From the NCBI GenBank assembly GCA_963793415.1, contig CAWCAC010000002.1:62001-126000 (forward strand): a DNA stretch of 64,000 nt, in the 5' to 3' direction. The notes beneath the pieces were generated by a model, which did not search any database, had not been told where the DNA came from, and was given only the letters and a program-made list of their open reading frames with translations. The translations under genes and the position numbers were made by a program. Position 1 is the first letter of the stretch. Every line of letters begins with the position of its first letter. Shown here in pieces: positions 54,132 through 62,309 of this stretch. Origin of the DNA: CAXMST01 sp963793415. GTDB lineage: Bacteria > Actinomycetota > Thermoleophilia > Solirubrobacterales > 70-9.

Positions 54132-55340
54132 CTAGCCGACCAGCATCCCGCGCTTGCGGGTCTCGAGGAACAGCCGCTCGAAGGCGAGCTTGGCCCAGTG
54201 CGCCTGTGGCCCGGCCATGATCCGCGGGTGCTTGCTGTCGCCGAGCACGTGGTCGGCCTTGAAGATGACGCCGTTGTTGCCGGCGTCGAGGACGCAGACG
54301 GCGGCGAGGTCGGGGAGCGCCAGCTGCTCGTGCTCGCCGCCCTTGATGTCGGCGGCGATGTTGCGGGCCCCGATCGCGGCCATCCGCTCGCTCATGTGGC
54401 CGGTCTTCGGGACGCCGGCCGGGACCGGCGTCTCGCCCGGCGGCGGGATCGCGATGTCGACGCCGGCGGCGAAGATCTCGGGATGGTCGACGTGGCGGTA
54501 CTCGTCGTCGACCGGGATGAACCCCATCGGGTTCCCGAGCCCCTCGGTCTCGCGCACCAGGTCGACGCCGGTGAACGGCGGCACGATCATCGAGAACTTG
54601 AAGGGGAGGACGCGGCCGCCCTCGAGATGCATCTCGCCGTCTTCGACGCGCTCGATCACGTTGTTCGGAATCCCCTCGATGCCGAGCCGGTCGAAGAAAC
54701 CCTCGACCATCTCCGACGACTTGCCGACGCCGCCAAGACCGAAGTGACCGAGGAACGGCTCCGCGGTGACGAAGGTGACGGGGGCCACGTCCTCGAGGCC
54801 GGCCTTCTTGATCCGGTGCTTGACATTGAAGAGGAACTCGTAGGAGGCGCCGAAGCAGGAGCCGCCCTGGGCCGTTCCGATCACGACGGGTCCCGGGTCG
54901 TCGAGGAAGCGCTGCCAGGCGTCACGCGTTCCAAGCGCGTGCTCGAGGTTGCAGACCGAGCTCGTGTAGCCATCCTCCGGACCGAGGCCCGGCACCTTCT
55001 CGAAGGCCAGCCGCGGCCCGGTCGCCAGGAGCAGCCTGTCGTAGTCGAGCTCGCGGCCGGAGTCGGTGGTGACGACGTGGCGGCCGGGATCGATCGCCGT
55101 CGCCGCCTCGTTGACGAAGCTGATCCCCTTGCGGGCGTAGGTCGGCTCGAGCGGGAACGTGATGTCCCCCGGCTCGCGAATCCCGAACGGCAGCCAGATC
55201 AACGAGGGGATGAAGGTGAAGTGATCGCGCGGGTCGACGACGACGATCTCGTGCTCGTCGCCGAGCTCCTTGCGGAGCGTCAGCGCGGCGGTCAGCCCGG
55301 CAAAGCTCGATCCGACGACTACAACACGCTGAGCGGCCAC
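54132..55340 (-). CDS. Sulfide:quinone oxidoreductase-like flavoprotein
   Basis: 402 residues from GTG 55340 (AGGAGG five bases upstream). N-terminal FAD fingerprint VVVVGSSFAGLTAALTLRKE, LLLATGPRLAFEKVPG, NAD-like fold with IGTAQGGSCFGASYEFLF, and second FAD motif HPEIFAAGVDIAI. Cys in SSVCNLEHA, GGSCFG and AAVCVLDAGNNG match the SQR Cys pattern. It oxidises sulfide to persulfide, passing electrons to quinone. Membrane-bound type II NADH dehydrogenase-like enzymes are the main alternative. Confidence 0.85.
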   Translation of the reverse strand: MAAQRVVVVGSSFAGLTAALTLRKELGDEHEIVVVDPRDHFTFIPSLIWLPFGIREPGDITFPLEPTYARKGISFVNEAATAIDPGRHVVTTDSGRELDYDRLLLATGPRLAFEKVPGLGPEDGYTSSVCNLEHALGTRDAWQRFLDDPGPVVIGTAQGGSCFGASYEFLFNVKHRIKKAGLEDVAPVTFVTAEPFLGHFGLGGVGKSSEMVEGFFDRLGIEGIPNNVIERVEDGEMHLEGGRVLPFKFSMIVPPFTGVDLVRETEGLGNPMGFIPVDDEYRHVDHPEIFAAGVDIAIPPPGETPVPAGVPKTGHMSERMAAIGARNIAADIKGGEHEQLALPDLAAVCVLDAGNNGVIFKADHVLGDSKHPRIMAGPQAHWAKLAFERLFLETRKRGMLVG

Positions 55341-55476
55341 CGAGGCCTCCTATCTTCCGGGGGATACGAGAACCGATGGTGGCCCGCGGCCGGCGCGGTG
55401 CCATCCGTGGGCCTGCGCGGGCCCGCTGCGGGATTGCCGCGGCGGGCCGCGCCGTTTTCGCGCCTGTGAAGGCCGC

Positions 55477-56250
55477 CTAGCCGACTTCCTCGATCGCCTG
55501 CTCGATCGCGGCGGTGTCGGGGAACGTCCCGAGGATCTTTTCGCCGCCGGGCCCGGTGACCAGGACCGACGGGGTCCCGGTGAAGCCGGCGTCGATCGCC
55601 GCGCTCTCCGTCTCGGCGATCACCGCGTCCCACTTCGGGTCGGCGCGCGAGCTGTTCCAGGCGTCGATGTCCTCGACGCCCGCCGCCTCGGCGACGCTCG
55701 TGAGGAAGTCGTCGGTCACGTAGCCGGAGTTCTCGATCCCCTGGTTCGCGTAGAAGATCTCGACGAACTGCCAGTAGCGACCCTGCTCAGAGGCGGCGAG
55801 CGCCGCCTTGGCCGCGTCGAACGACTGATCGCCGATGATCACGAAGTTCTGGAACTCGAGCTGCGCGTCACCGGTGCCGACCGGCCCGTCCTTGCCGACG
55901 AGCTCCGGGATCACGGTCTCGCTGAACTGCTTGCAGGCCGGGCACTGCAGGTCGCCGAACTCGGAGATCGTCACCTTCGCGGCCGGGTCGCCGATCTTGA
56001 AGCCGTCCTGATCGAGCGAATCGATCGTCGTGATCACGGGGAGGTCGGCCTTGATCGAGCTGGCGTCGCCGCCGCCCTCGTCCTCCGACTGATTGATCAC
56101 GATCAGAGCGACCACGACGACGACGGCCGCCAGCACGGTTGCGCCGATCACGGCGAACAGCTTCTTGCGGCGCTCGTCGCTGGCCGCCGCCTGCTCCGCC
56201 TCGAGCCGCGCCTGGCGGCGCTGCTCCTTTTCTTCCTTACGTGACGCCAC
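55477..56250 (-). CDS. Membrane-anchored DsbA-family thiol oxidase
   Basis: 257 residues from GTG 56250 (GAGGAGA six bases upstream). A basic cytoplasmic segment, one membrane helix (FAVIGATVLAAVVVVVALIV), then a thioredoxin fold with CPAC in EFGDLQCPACKQFSETV and the cis-Pro in TGTPSVLVTGPGG. It introduces disulfides in exported proteins and is reoxidised by the VKOR encoded 11 bases upstream. A GC-rich hairpin (about 55420-55450) lies between its stop and the SQR gene. Confidence 0.92.
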   Translation of the reverse strand: MASRKEEKEQRRQARLEAEQAAASDERRKKLFAVIGATVLAAVVVVVALIVINQSEDEGGGDASSIKADLPVITTIDSLDQDGFKIGDPAAKVTISEFGDLQCPACKQFSETVIPELVGKDGPVGTGDAQLEFQNFVIIGDQSFDAAKAALAASEQGRYWQFVEIFYANQGIENSGYVTDDFLTSVAEAAGVEDIDAWNSSRADPKWDAVIAETESAAIDAGFTGTPSVLVTGPGGEKILGTFPDTAAIEQAIEEVG

Positions 56251-56261
56251 GGCGTCTCCTC

Positions 56262-56711
56262 TCAGTCGGCGGCGGGCAGAGGCCCGCCGTGGTGTGTGCT
56301 CGTTCCGGTGAACCGGACCGCCCTGATCAGGGCGACGATGAATGCGAGCGTCATCACGATCGCGCTGCCGATGCACCACTGGCAGATCGCGTCGATCACG
56401 AACAGCTCGAGATAAGTCAGATAGACGGAGAAGCCGAAGCCGATGCCGCCGGCGAACAGACCGAGGAGCCGCCCGGCATCGCCCCGCAGCGCGGCGGCGG
56501 CGAGGATCGTCAGGTAGCCGAACAGGCCGATCAGCGGCACCGGAACGCCGACCATCTCCGCGTAGTCGGACTCCTGCACGACGGCGCAGCCGCCGCCCGC
56601 CAGGCAGACCGGCTCGCCGCCCTGGTAGTGGACGATCGTCAGGTAGGCGGCGATCCCGAGCCCGATCACAGACAGGACCGTGAGCGCCACGCGCAGGCGT
56701 GGCTCGTTCAT
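56262..56711 (-). CDS. Vitamin K epoxide reductase family protein (VKOR)
   Basis: 149 residues, four to five membrane helices. Redox Cys pairs: GGGCAVVQ with an earlier VCLAGG, and the active-site CQWC in AICQWCIGSAIVM. Bacterial VKOR reoxidises DsbA with quinone as acceptor, replacing DsbB. It forms an operon with the anchored DsbA. Confidence 0.93.
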   Translation of the reverse strand: MNEPRLRVALTVLSVIGLGIAAYLTIVHYQGGEPVCLAGGGCAVVQESDYAEMVGVPVPLIGLFGYLTILAAAALRGDAGRLLGLFAGGIGFGFSVYLTYLELFVIDAICQWCIGSAIVMTLAFIVALIRAVRFTGTSTHHGGPLPAAD

Positions 56712-56790
56712 CAGTCGATGCCCCCAGGGATCACCGGGCCAGCGTAGGAACCCGCCATATCTCGAACCTAAAGATACGGCCGGGGGCGGG

Positions 56791-57066
56791 TCACGGGGTA
56801 CTACCGCGGACGTTGCCGTGGAAATCCGTGCCGAACAGCGGCCCCAGCGGGCAGATCCCGGTCGCGCCCGAGGCGATCGGGACGAGGCCGAATGCGGCGA
56901 CGATGGTCCCCGCGGTGCCGCCGATCAGGAGCAGGCCGGCAGCGATCAAGGCGACGCCGAGGCCGGCCCGTGCGAGGCGACCGGAGCGGCCGCGCATGAA
57001 GCAGACGAAGCGATCCTTGGGGGTCTCGCTGCTGCAGCTGTCAGGGGTTGTGGTCGTGGTCGGCAT
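56791..57066 (-). CDS. DUF2892 (YgaP-type transmembrane) protein
   Basis: 91 residues; AGGAGG upstream of ATG. RSGRLARAGLGVALIAAGLL, then FGLVPIASGATGICPLGPLF is the DUF2892 two-helix motif with conserved GxCPL. In YgaP and sulfur clusters this module is linked to rhodanese domains and persulfide transfer. An N-terminal CSSETPKDRFVCFM adds two Cys. It is divergent from the ArsR regulator across a shared operator. Confidence 0.85.
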   Translation of the reverse strand: MPTTTTTPDSCSSETPKDRFVCFMRGRSGRLARAGLGVALIAAGLLLIGGTAGTIVAAFGLVPIASGATGICPLGPLFGTDFHGNVRGSTP

Positions 57067-57104
57067 TCGTTCCTCCTGGGGTTGCGCTTTCGTTTCCGGT
57101 GTGC

Positions 57105-57137
57105 AACTATACCACTACTTAGTTGAATAGTTTCAAG
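57105..57137. promoter_or_regulatory. ArsR-family operator in the divergent promoter
   Basis: Nested inverted repeats: TTGAA-TAGT-TTCAA (57123-57136), AACTAT/ATAGTT (57105-57110, 57127-57132) and ACTACTTAGT (57114-57123). The AT-rich patch contrasts sharply with its surroundings and separates the DUF2892 gene from the ArsR gene. Confidence 0.6.
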
Positions 57138-57176
57138 TACTCCGGCCAACGACACCGACCGAAAGGCAGCCCCGAA

Positions 57177-57521
57177 ATGGCCCTCCCTTCGCCGATCCCA
57201 CCCCCGCTCGTCGCGATGATCGCGGCCCGCTTCCGCCTCTTGGGCGAGCCGATGCGCGTCCGCGCGCTCGACTACCTGCGCGAGCACGAGGAGGCATCGG
57301 TCGGCGAACTCGCCGACGCGCTCGGCACGAGCCAGCAGAACGTCTCCAAGCACCTCGTCGCGCTCCACAACGGCGGCGTCGTCGCCAAGCGGCGCGAAGG
57401 CAACCGGGTCATGTACTCGATCGCCGACGAGACCGTGATCGCGATCTGTGAGGCCGTCTGCGGCAGCATCGAGCGCCAGGCGGAGGAGCTCTCCGCCGCG
57501 GTCGCCGGGGTGTCGTCATGA
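57177..57521 (+). CDS. ArsR/SmtB family repressor
   Basis: 114 residues from ATG 57177 (an upstream start at 57123 would run through the operator). Winged helix: FRLLGEPMRVRALDYLREHE, VGELADALGTSQQNVSKHLV, VVAKRREGNRVMYSIADE. No CxC metal site in the recognition helix; a single Cys pair elsewhere (AICEAVCGS) could act as a sulfide/persulfide thiol switch of the BigR/SqrR kind, which suits the neighbours. ATGA overlap with the MMPL gene. Confidence 0.9.
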   Translation: MALPSPIPPPLVAMIAARFRLLGEPMRVRALDYLREHEEASVGELADALGTSQQNVSKHLVALHNGGVVAKRREGNRVMYSIADETVIAICEAVCGSIERQAEELSAAVAGVSS

Positions 57522-59671
57522 CCGCCGTCACAGACACCACGCCCACCGCCGCCACCCCGGTCCCACAGCCGGTGACCGTCGGGCCGATCGGCCGGCTCGG
57601 GCGCTGGGCCGCTACCCACTTCCGCGCAGTGCTGATCGTCTGGCTGCTGCTCGTTGCCGTGCTCGGGTTCTTCGCCCCGAAGGCCGAGCACGCGCTCTCG
57701 GGCGCGGGCTGGGAAGCGACCGGCTCCGAGTCGGTCCAGGCCCGCGAGCAGCTCGACGCCGAGTTCGGCGGGCTGTCCTCGAGCGCCCTGCAGATCGCAA
57801 TCCACTCGGACACGCTGACGGTGGATGACCCTGCGTTCCAGGCCACAGTCGGCGATGCCGGCGAACTGATCGCCGAGGACGAGCGCGTCGCCCGCGTGAT
57901 CCCGCCCGATCAGTCCGGCGCGATCTCCGAGGACGGGCATACAGTCGTTCTCCAGGCCGCGGCGGCCGCGAACTCGAACGACATGGTCCGCGCCGCCGAC
58001 GATCTCAAAGAACCGCTGGCCGAGCTCGGCACCGCGGAGACGACCGTCGCCCTGACGGGGGCCTCCGGCATGTGGTCCGACTTCAACCAGGCCAACAAGG
58101 AAGCGATGATGAAGTCCGAGGTCGTCTCGTGGCCGGTGACGCTGGCGATCCTGCTGATCGCCTTCGGCTCGCTGGTCGCCGCCGGCCTGCCGCTGATGCT
58201 GACGATCATGGGCCTGGCCGCAGCGGCTGGATCCCTGTACCTCGGCTCGCAGATCCTCGACATCTCGATCTGGGCGATGAACTTCGCGCTGATGTTCGCG
58301 CTCGCGCTCGGCATCGACTACGCGCTGTTCATCGTCTACCGCTTCCGGGCCGCGTTCTTCGGCGACGGCCGCGACGCGGTCGACGCGACCGCGGTGACGA
58401 TGGACACCGCCGGCAAGGCCGTGCTGTTCAGCGGCCTGACCGTGCTGATCTCGCTCTCGGCGGTGATGCTGGTGCCGAGCCCGGCCTTCCGGTCAATGGC
58501 GCTCGGGATCATGTTCGCGGTGATCTTCGTGCTGGCGGCGTCGCTGACGCTGCTGCCGGCCGTGCTCGCGAAGCTCGGGCCGAGGGTCGACGGGCTCAGC
58601 CTGCCCTGGGCCCACACCGGTGAGCACCGCAGCCCCCGCTTCGCCGCGTGGGGCGAGCGGCTCTGGAAGCGGCCGCTGATCTACGGGCTCCCCGCCCTGC
58701 TGATCCTCGTCGCCCTGATGGTGCCGATCCTCAAGCTCGACACGGGCATGCCCTCGATCGCGGTCGTCCCCGAAGGCGACCCCGCCAGGGTCGGCTACGA
58801 GCAGATCCAGGCCTCGTTCGGCGAGGGCGCCCCCGGCACCCTGCAGATGGTCGGCCCGGCGGACGAGGTCGCAACCGCGGCCGAGGCCGCGGCGGCGGAC
58901 CCCGGGGTTGCGATGGTGCAGCCGGCGATCGAAGCCGGCGACTCGGCGATGGTTCAGGTCGTCCCGGCGAGCGATCCCTCGACGCCGGAGACCGCAGCGA
59001 CCATCGACCGCCTGCGCGCCGACGCGCCGACCGACGTCCTCGTTGGCGGTGCCGTGGCCGAGAACCACGACCTCGAGCAGCTGCTCAAGGAGCGGACCCC
59101 GCTCGTGATCGGCGTCGTGCTCGTGCTCGGGTTCCTGCTGCTGCTCGTCGTCCTGCAGGCTCCACTGGTCGCAGCGCTCGGCGTGCTCACGAACCTGCTC
59201 GCCGTCGGCGCCGCATTCGGCGTCGCGAAGCTGATCTTCCAGGACGGCAGCATGTCCGGCCTGCTCGGCTTCGAGTCGCAGGGATTCCTCGACGCGTGGG
59301 CGCCCGTGTTCTTCTTCGCGATGGTCTTCGCGATCTCGATGGACTACACGGTCTTCCTGCTCTCGTCGGCGAAGGAGCACTGGGATCGCAGCCAGGACCC
59401 GCGCGACGCGGTGGTCGGTGGGCTCGCCCACTCGGGCCGGGTGATCTTCGCCGCGGCCGGCGTGATGGTCGCGGTGTTCTTCACCTTCGCGCTCTCCGGC
59501 CCGCTGCCGCCGAAGGAGATGGGCGTGATCCTCGGGGTCGCGGTGCTCCTCGACGCGCTGCTCGTGAGACTGTTGTTGTTGCCGGTTCTGCTCCGGCTCG
59601 CCGGCTCGGCCGCCTGGGCCGTCCCGAAGCGACTCGAGCGGTTCCTGCCCAACGTCAAGTTCGGGCACTAG
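57518..59671 (+). CDS. MMPL family RND-type transporter
   Basis: 717 residues, twelve helices in two halves, each after a large extracellular loop. MMPL signature in FALALGIDYALFIVYRFR (proton-relay Asp) and FAISMDYTVFLLSSAKEHW. Such proteins export lipids or other hydrophobic compounds. It starts inside the ArsR stop codon and sits upstream of MBL-rhodanese and TauE genes, so it is expressed under the same repressor. What it exports in a sulfur operon is unknown. Confidence 0.9.
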   Translation: MTAVTDTTPTAATPVPQPVTVGPIGRLGRWAATHFRAVLIVWLLLVAVLGFFAPKAEHALSGAGWEATGSESVQAREQLDAEFGGLSSSALQIAIHSDTLTVDDPAFQATVGDAGELIAEDERVARVIPPDQSGAISEDGHTVVLQAAAAANSNDMVRAADDLKEPLAELGTAETTVALTGASGMWSDFNQANKEAMMKSEVVSWPVTLAILLIAFGSLVAAGLPLMLTIMGLAAAAGSLYLGSQILDISIWAMNFALMFALALGIDYALFIVYRFRAAFFGDGRDAVDATAVTMDTAGKAVLFSGLTVLISLSAVMLVPSPAFRSMALGIMFAVIFVLAASLTLLPAVLAKLGPRVDGLSLPWAHTGEHRSPRFAAWGERLWKRPLIYGLPALLILVALMVPILKLDTGMPSIAVVPEGDPARVGYEQIQASFGEGAPGTLQMVGPADEVATAAEAAAADPGVAMVQPAIEAGDSAMVQVVPASDPSTPETAATIDRLRADAPTDVLVGGAVAENHDLEQLLKERTPLVIGVVLVLGFLLLLVVLQAPLVAALGVLTNLLAVGAAFGVAKLIFQDGSMSGLLGFESQGFLDAWAPVFFFAMVFAISMDYTVFLLSSAKEHWDRSQDPRDAVVGGLAHSGRVIFAAAGVMVAVFFTFALSGPLPPKEMGVILGVAVLLDALLVRLLLLPVLLRLAGSAAWAVPKRLERFLPNVKFGH

Positions 59672-59699
59672 TCAGAGCCACGAAGAAAGGAGACACACG

Positions 59700-61082
59700 G
59701 TGATATTCCGACAGTTCCTCCAGGAGGACCTCGCCTGTGCCTCGTACATGGTCGGCGACGGTGGCAGCGTCGCAATCGTCGATCCCAAGTTCGAGATCGA
59801 CGACTACCTCGAGACCGCCCGTTACCTCGGCGTCTCGATCGACCACGTGCTCGAAACCCACAATCACGCCGATCACGTCTCCGGTCACGGTCGCCTCGCG
59901 GCCGCGACCGGAGCGACGATCCACGTGCACGAGGACGCCGACCCCGACTACGAGCACGAGACGTTCACGGACGGCTGGGAGCTCGAGCTCGGCGACGTGG
60001 TGATCCGGGCCCTGCACACCCCGGGGCACCGGCCCGAACACACCGCGTTCGCACTGATCGACCGCTCGCGGTCGGAGGCGCCGTGGGCGGTCCTGACCGG
60101 CGACACGCTGTTCGTAGGCGATGTCGCCCGCCCGGACCTCGCGATCGACAAGACGGAGGGCGCGAAGGGGATCTATCACTCGCTGCACGACAAACTGCTG
60201 ACTCTGCCGGCCGAGACCGAGATCTGGCCGGGGCATCTGGGCGGCTCGATGTGCGGGAGCGGGGCGATGGATCCGAAGGTGTCGACCACCCTCGGCTACG
60301 AGCTGCGATCGAACGAGCTGCTCACCGTCGCCTCCGAGGAGGCGTTCGTCGAGGCGTCGCTGGAGCGAATCGGCGCGCAGCCGCCGAACTTCCAGAACAT
60401 CGTCGCGATCAACCGTGGCGAGCTTGTCACCGACCCGGTCGCCGCGAAGCCGCTGAGCCCGCGCCAGCTCGAACGCAAGGTCGCCGAAGGCGCCTTCCTC
60501 GTAGACGTGCGCACGCCCCTGCAGTTCGACGACGCCCACATCGAGGACTCGACCCTGATCTCGATCCTGCAGGCCGGCTTCGGCTCGAAGCTCGCCTGGC
60601 TCGCGGATCCCGACCAGGAGATCGTCTTCGTCGGCCGCGACGACAGCGACGGGCAGCGCGCCGTCCTGCTTGCTCAGGCGGTCGGCCTGCGCAAGCTCGG
60701 CGGTTTCTTGCACGGCGGCATGACTGCCTGGCGGGAGGAGGGCAAGCCCGCGGTGAGGATCGAGCGGATCCAGCTCGCGGAGCTGAAGCAGCGTCACGAC
60801 GCCGGCGAGGAGATCCAGATCATCGACGTCCGCGAGCCGGACGAGTACGCGGAACGCCACATCAGCGGATCGGTGCTGGCCCCCTGGCACGACATTGACG
60901 CGATCCCGTCCGGAATCGCGAAGACGAAGCCGATCGCGACGGTCTGTGGCTCCGGCAAGCGCGCCGCAACCGCGGCCAGCCTCCTGAGCCGGTTCGGTGC
61001 CGAAGAGGTAATCCACGTGACCGGGGGCGGCGTCGCCGATTGGGCTGAGCTCGGCGGCGACGTCGAGGCGGGGTCGGGCTGA
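59700..61082 (+). CDS. Metallo-beta-lactamase fold persulfide dioxygenase fused to two rhodanese domains
   Basis: 460 residues from GTG. MBL domain with ETHNHADHVSGHGRLA (iron-binding His/Asp), TPGHRPEHTAF and LTGDTLFVGDVARPDL, as in ETHE1/PRF dioxygenases that oxidise glutathione- or other thiol-persulfides to sulfite. First rhodanese (~255-350) lacks a catalytic Cys (IVFVGRDDSDGQ); second (~365-455) is complete: IIDVREPDEYAERH and ATVCGSGKRAATAASLL. Together with SQR, rhodanese and TauE it completes a sulfide-to-sulfite route. Confidence 0.93.
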   Translation: MIFRQFLQEDLACASYMVGDGGSVAIVDPKFEIDDYLETARYLGVSIDHVLETHNHADHVSGHGRLAAATGATIHVHEDADPDYEHETFTDGWELELGDVVIRALHTPGHRPEHTAFALIDRSRSEAPWAVLTGDTLFVGDVARPDLAIDKTEGAKGIYHSLHDKLLTLPAETEIWPGHLGGSMCGSGAMDPKVSTTLGYELRSNELLTVASEEAFVEASLERIGAQPPNFQNIVAINRGELVTDPVAAKPLSPRQLERKVAEGAFLVDVRTPLQFDDAHIEDSTLISILQAGFGSKLAWLADPDQEIVFVGRDDSDGQRAVLLAQAVGLRKLGGFLHGGMTAWREEGKPAVRIERIQLAELKQRHDAGEEIQIIDVREPDEYAERHISGSVLAPWHDIDAIPSGIAKTKPIATVCGSGKRAATAASLLSRFGAEEVIHVTGGGVADWAELGGDVEAGSG

Positions 61083-61118
61083 CCCGAGGCCGCACGGCCC
61101 GGTCAGCCAAATCTCGAC

Positions 61119-61892
61119 GTGAAGGGCCTCGCCGCCTCACCGCTCGGATTCCTGATCGGGGTCCTGATGGGAGCCTTCGGTGGCGGCGGCTCATTGCTGG
61201 CGATTCCGGTCCTCGTCTACATCGTCGATCAGCCCCCGCGCGCCGCCCAGGCGACTGCGCTGGTGATCGTGATGGCGGCTTCGATCACCGGCCTCGTCTC
61301 GCACGTCCGCGGCGGCGACGTGCGCTGGCGGATGGGCATCGCCTTCGGGCTCTCGGCCGGCGTCAGCGCGCTGGCCGGCTCAGCGATCAACAAGCAAATG
61401 GACCCCGACGTGATGCTGCTCGCGTTCGCGCCGGTGATGCTCGCGGGCGCGGCGGCGATGGTCTCCGAGCGCGCCCGGCAGCCCGCGAGCTTCACGCCCT
61501 GGCGCTACGGCGTCAATCCAGACGAGGTCCTGCGGGTGATCGGCCTCGGCCTCGCAGCCGGGCTCATCGTCGGCCTGTTCGGTGTCGGCGGCGGCTTCGT
61601 GATCGTCCCCGCGATGGTGCTCGTCCTCCACCTCGGCATGCTCGAGGCGGTCGGCACGAGCCTGATGGTGATCGTGATCGCCTCCGCCTTCGCCCTCGGA
61701 GACAGGCTCGACTCGGGCGACGTCGACTGGGCGATCGCGATCCCGTTCTCGCTCGCGGCACTGGTCGGCGCGCTCGCCGGCCGTCGGATGGCCGCGAGGC
61801 TGGACATGGAGCACCTGCAGCGCGTCTTCGCAGCGCTGATCGCCCTCGCCGCCCTCTACACGGGAATCCGGTCCGCCGCGGCGCTCTTTTGA
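61119..61892 (+). CDS. TauE/SafE family sulfite exporter-like permease
   Basis: 257 residues from GTG, eight helices in two repeats: LIGVLMGAFGGGGSLLAIPV and LIVGLFGVGGGFVIVPAMVL are the paired TauE glycine-rich motifs. The family exports sulfite, sulfoacetate or other sulfonates. Being downstream of the persulfide dioxygenase, which releases sulfite, gives it a clear job as efflux of the end product. Confidence 0.92.
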   Translation: MKGLAASPLGFLIGVLMGAFGGGGSLLAIPVLVYIVDQPPRAAQATALVIVMAASITGLVSHVRGGDVRWRMGIAFGLSAGVSALAGSAINKQMDPDVMLLAFAPVMLAGAAAMVSERARQPASFTPWRYGVNPDEVLRVIGLGLAAGLIVGLFGVGGGFVIVPAMVLVLHLGMLEAVGTSLMVIVIASAFALGDRLDSGDVDWAIAIPFSLAALVGALAGRRMAARLDMEHLQRVFAALIALAALYTGIRSAAALF

Positions 61893-61932
61893 GTTCCGTC
61901 CGGGGTTAGCCATAGAACACCGTCAATCGTTG

Positions 61933-62100
61933 CCGGAACTGGGGTCTTTTTCCGGAATAACTACTGAATCTGGGGTTCCTCGGTCGAAATGACTAAAGGT
62001 TTCGCGAGGTCTGCCGATATGGACAGAAACCGAGTCTCTCAGCAAGGAAGCTGGTATCTGATGCAAGGACGCACCCGCGCCTTCGGGGCGCAGTTTTTTT
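61933..62100 (+). ncRNA. Structured leader with intrinsic terminator ahead of the glycosyltransferase
   Basis: CCGGAA/TTCCGG (about 61933-61955) may end the TauE transcript. Then CCTCG-gt-CGAAA (61978-61989) pairs with TTTCG-CGAGG (62000-62009); TCTGCC/GGaCAGA (62010-62015, 62021-62027) and CAGC/GCTG around AAGGAA (62040-62053) follow. GCGCC-TTCGG-GGCGC (62077-62091) is followed by AG and seven T (62094-62100), a textbook intrinsic terminator and the only strong T-tract terminator noticed in the window. It lies ~205 bases before the glycosyltransferase, suggesting attenuation. No known riboswitch class matched. Confidence 0.5.
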
Positions 62101-62309
62101 CGCCATTTTTCGCCTCCGCCGCCGCCATCGCGGCCTGGGTCGCACTCCCTACCCTCATACAGACGTCCACTGACCCTGCCGGGGCACGTGAGGCAACCGG
62201 GGACGGCGTCCAGCCCGTGCTCGTCTTGAGCAACAGCGCCCCGGCAATGCCCGGCAAGTCCGTGACGACCTCTCTTGGACACCCGGCAGCAAAGGGGGGC
62301 CTGGCGTGA
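62061..62309 (+). CDS. Possible small membrane protein coupled to the glycosyltransferase (doubtful)
   Basis: 82 residues from ATG 62061 (GGAAG ten bases upstream, in a small hairpin). One hydrophobic stretch (FFSPFFASAAAIAAWVALP) then a polar tail. The stop overlaps the GTG of the glycosyltransferase as GTGA, which favours a real coupled gene. Against it: the intrinsic terminator lies inside its first 15 codons, and the tail has no recognisable family. A longer version from ATG 61989 would cover the stems of the leader. It may be a leader peptide controlling read-through. Confidence 0.4.
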   Translation: MQGRTRAFGAQFFSPFFASAAAIAAWVALPTLIQTSTDPAGAREATGDGVQPVLVLSNSAPAMPGKSVTTSLGHPAAKGGLA

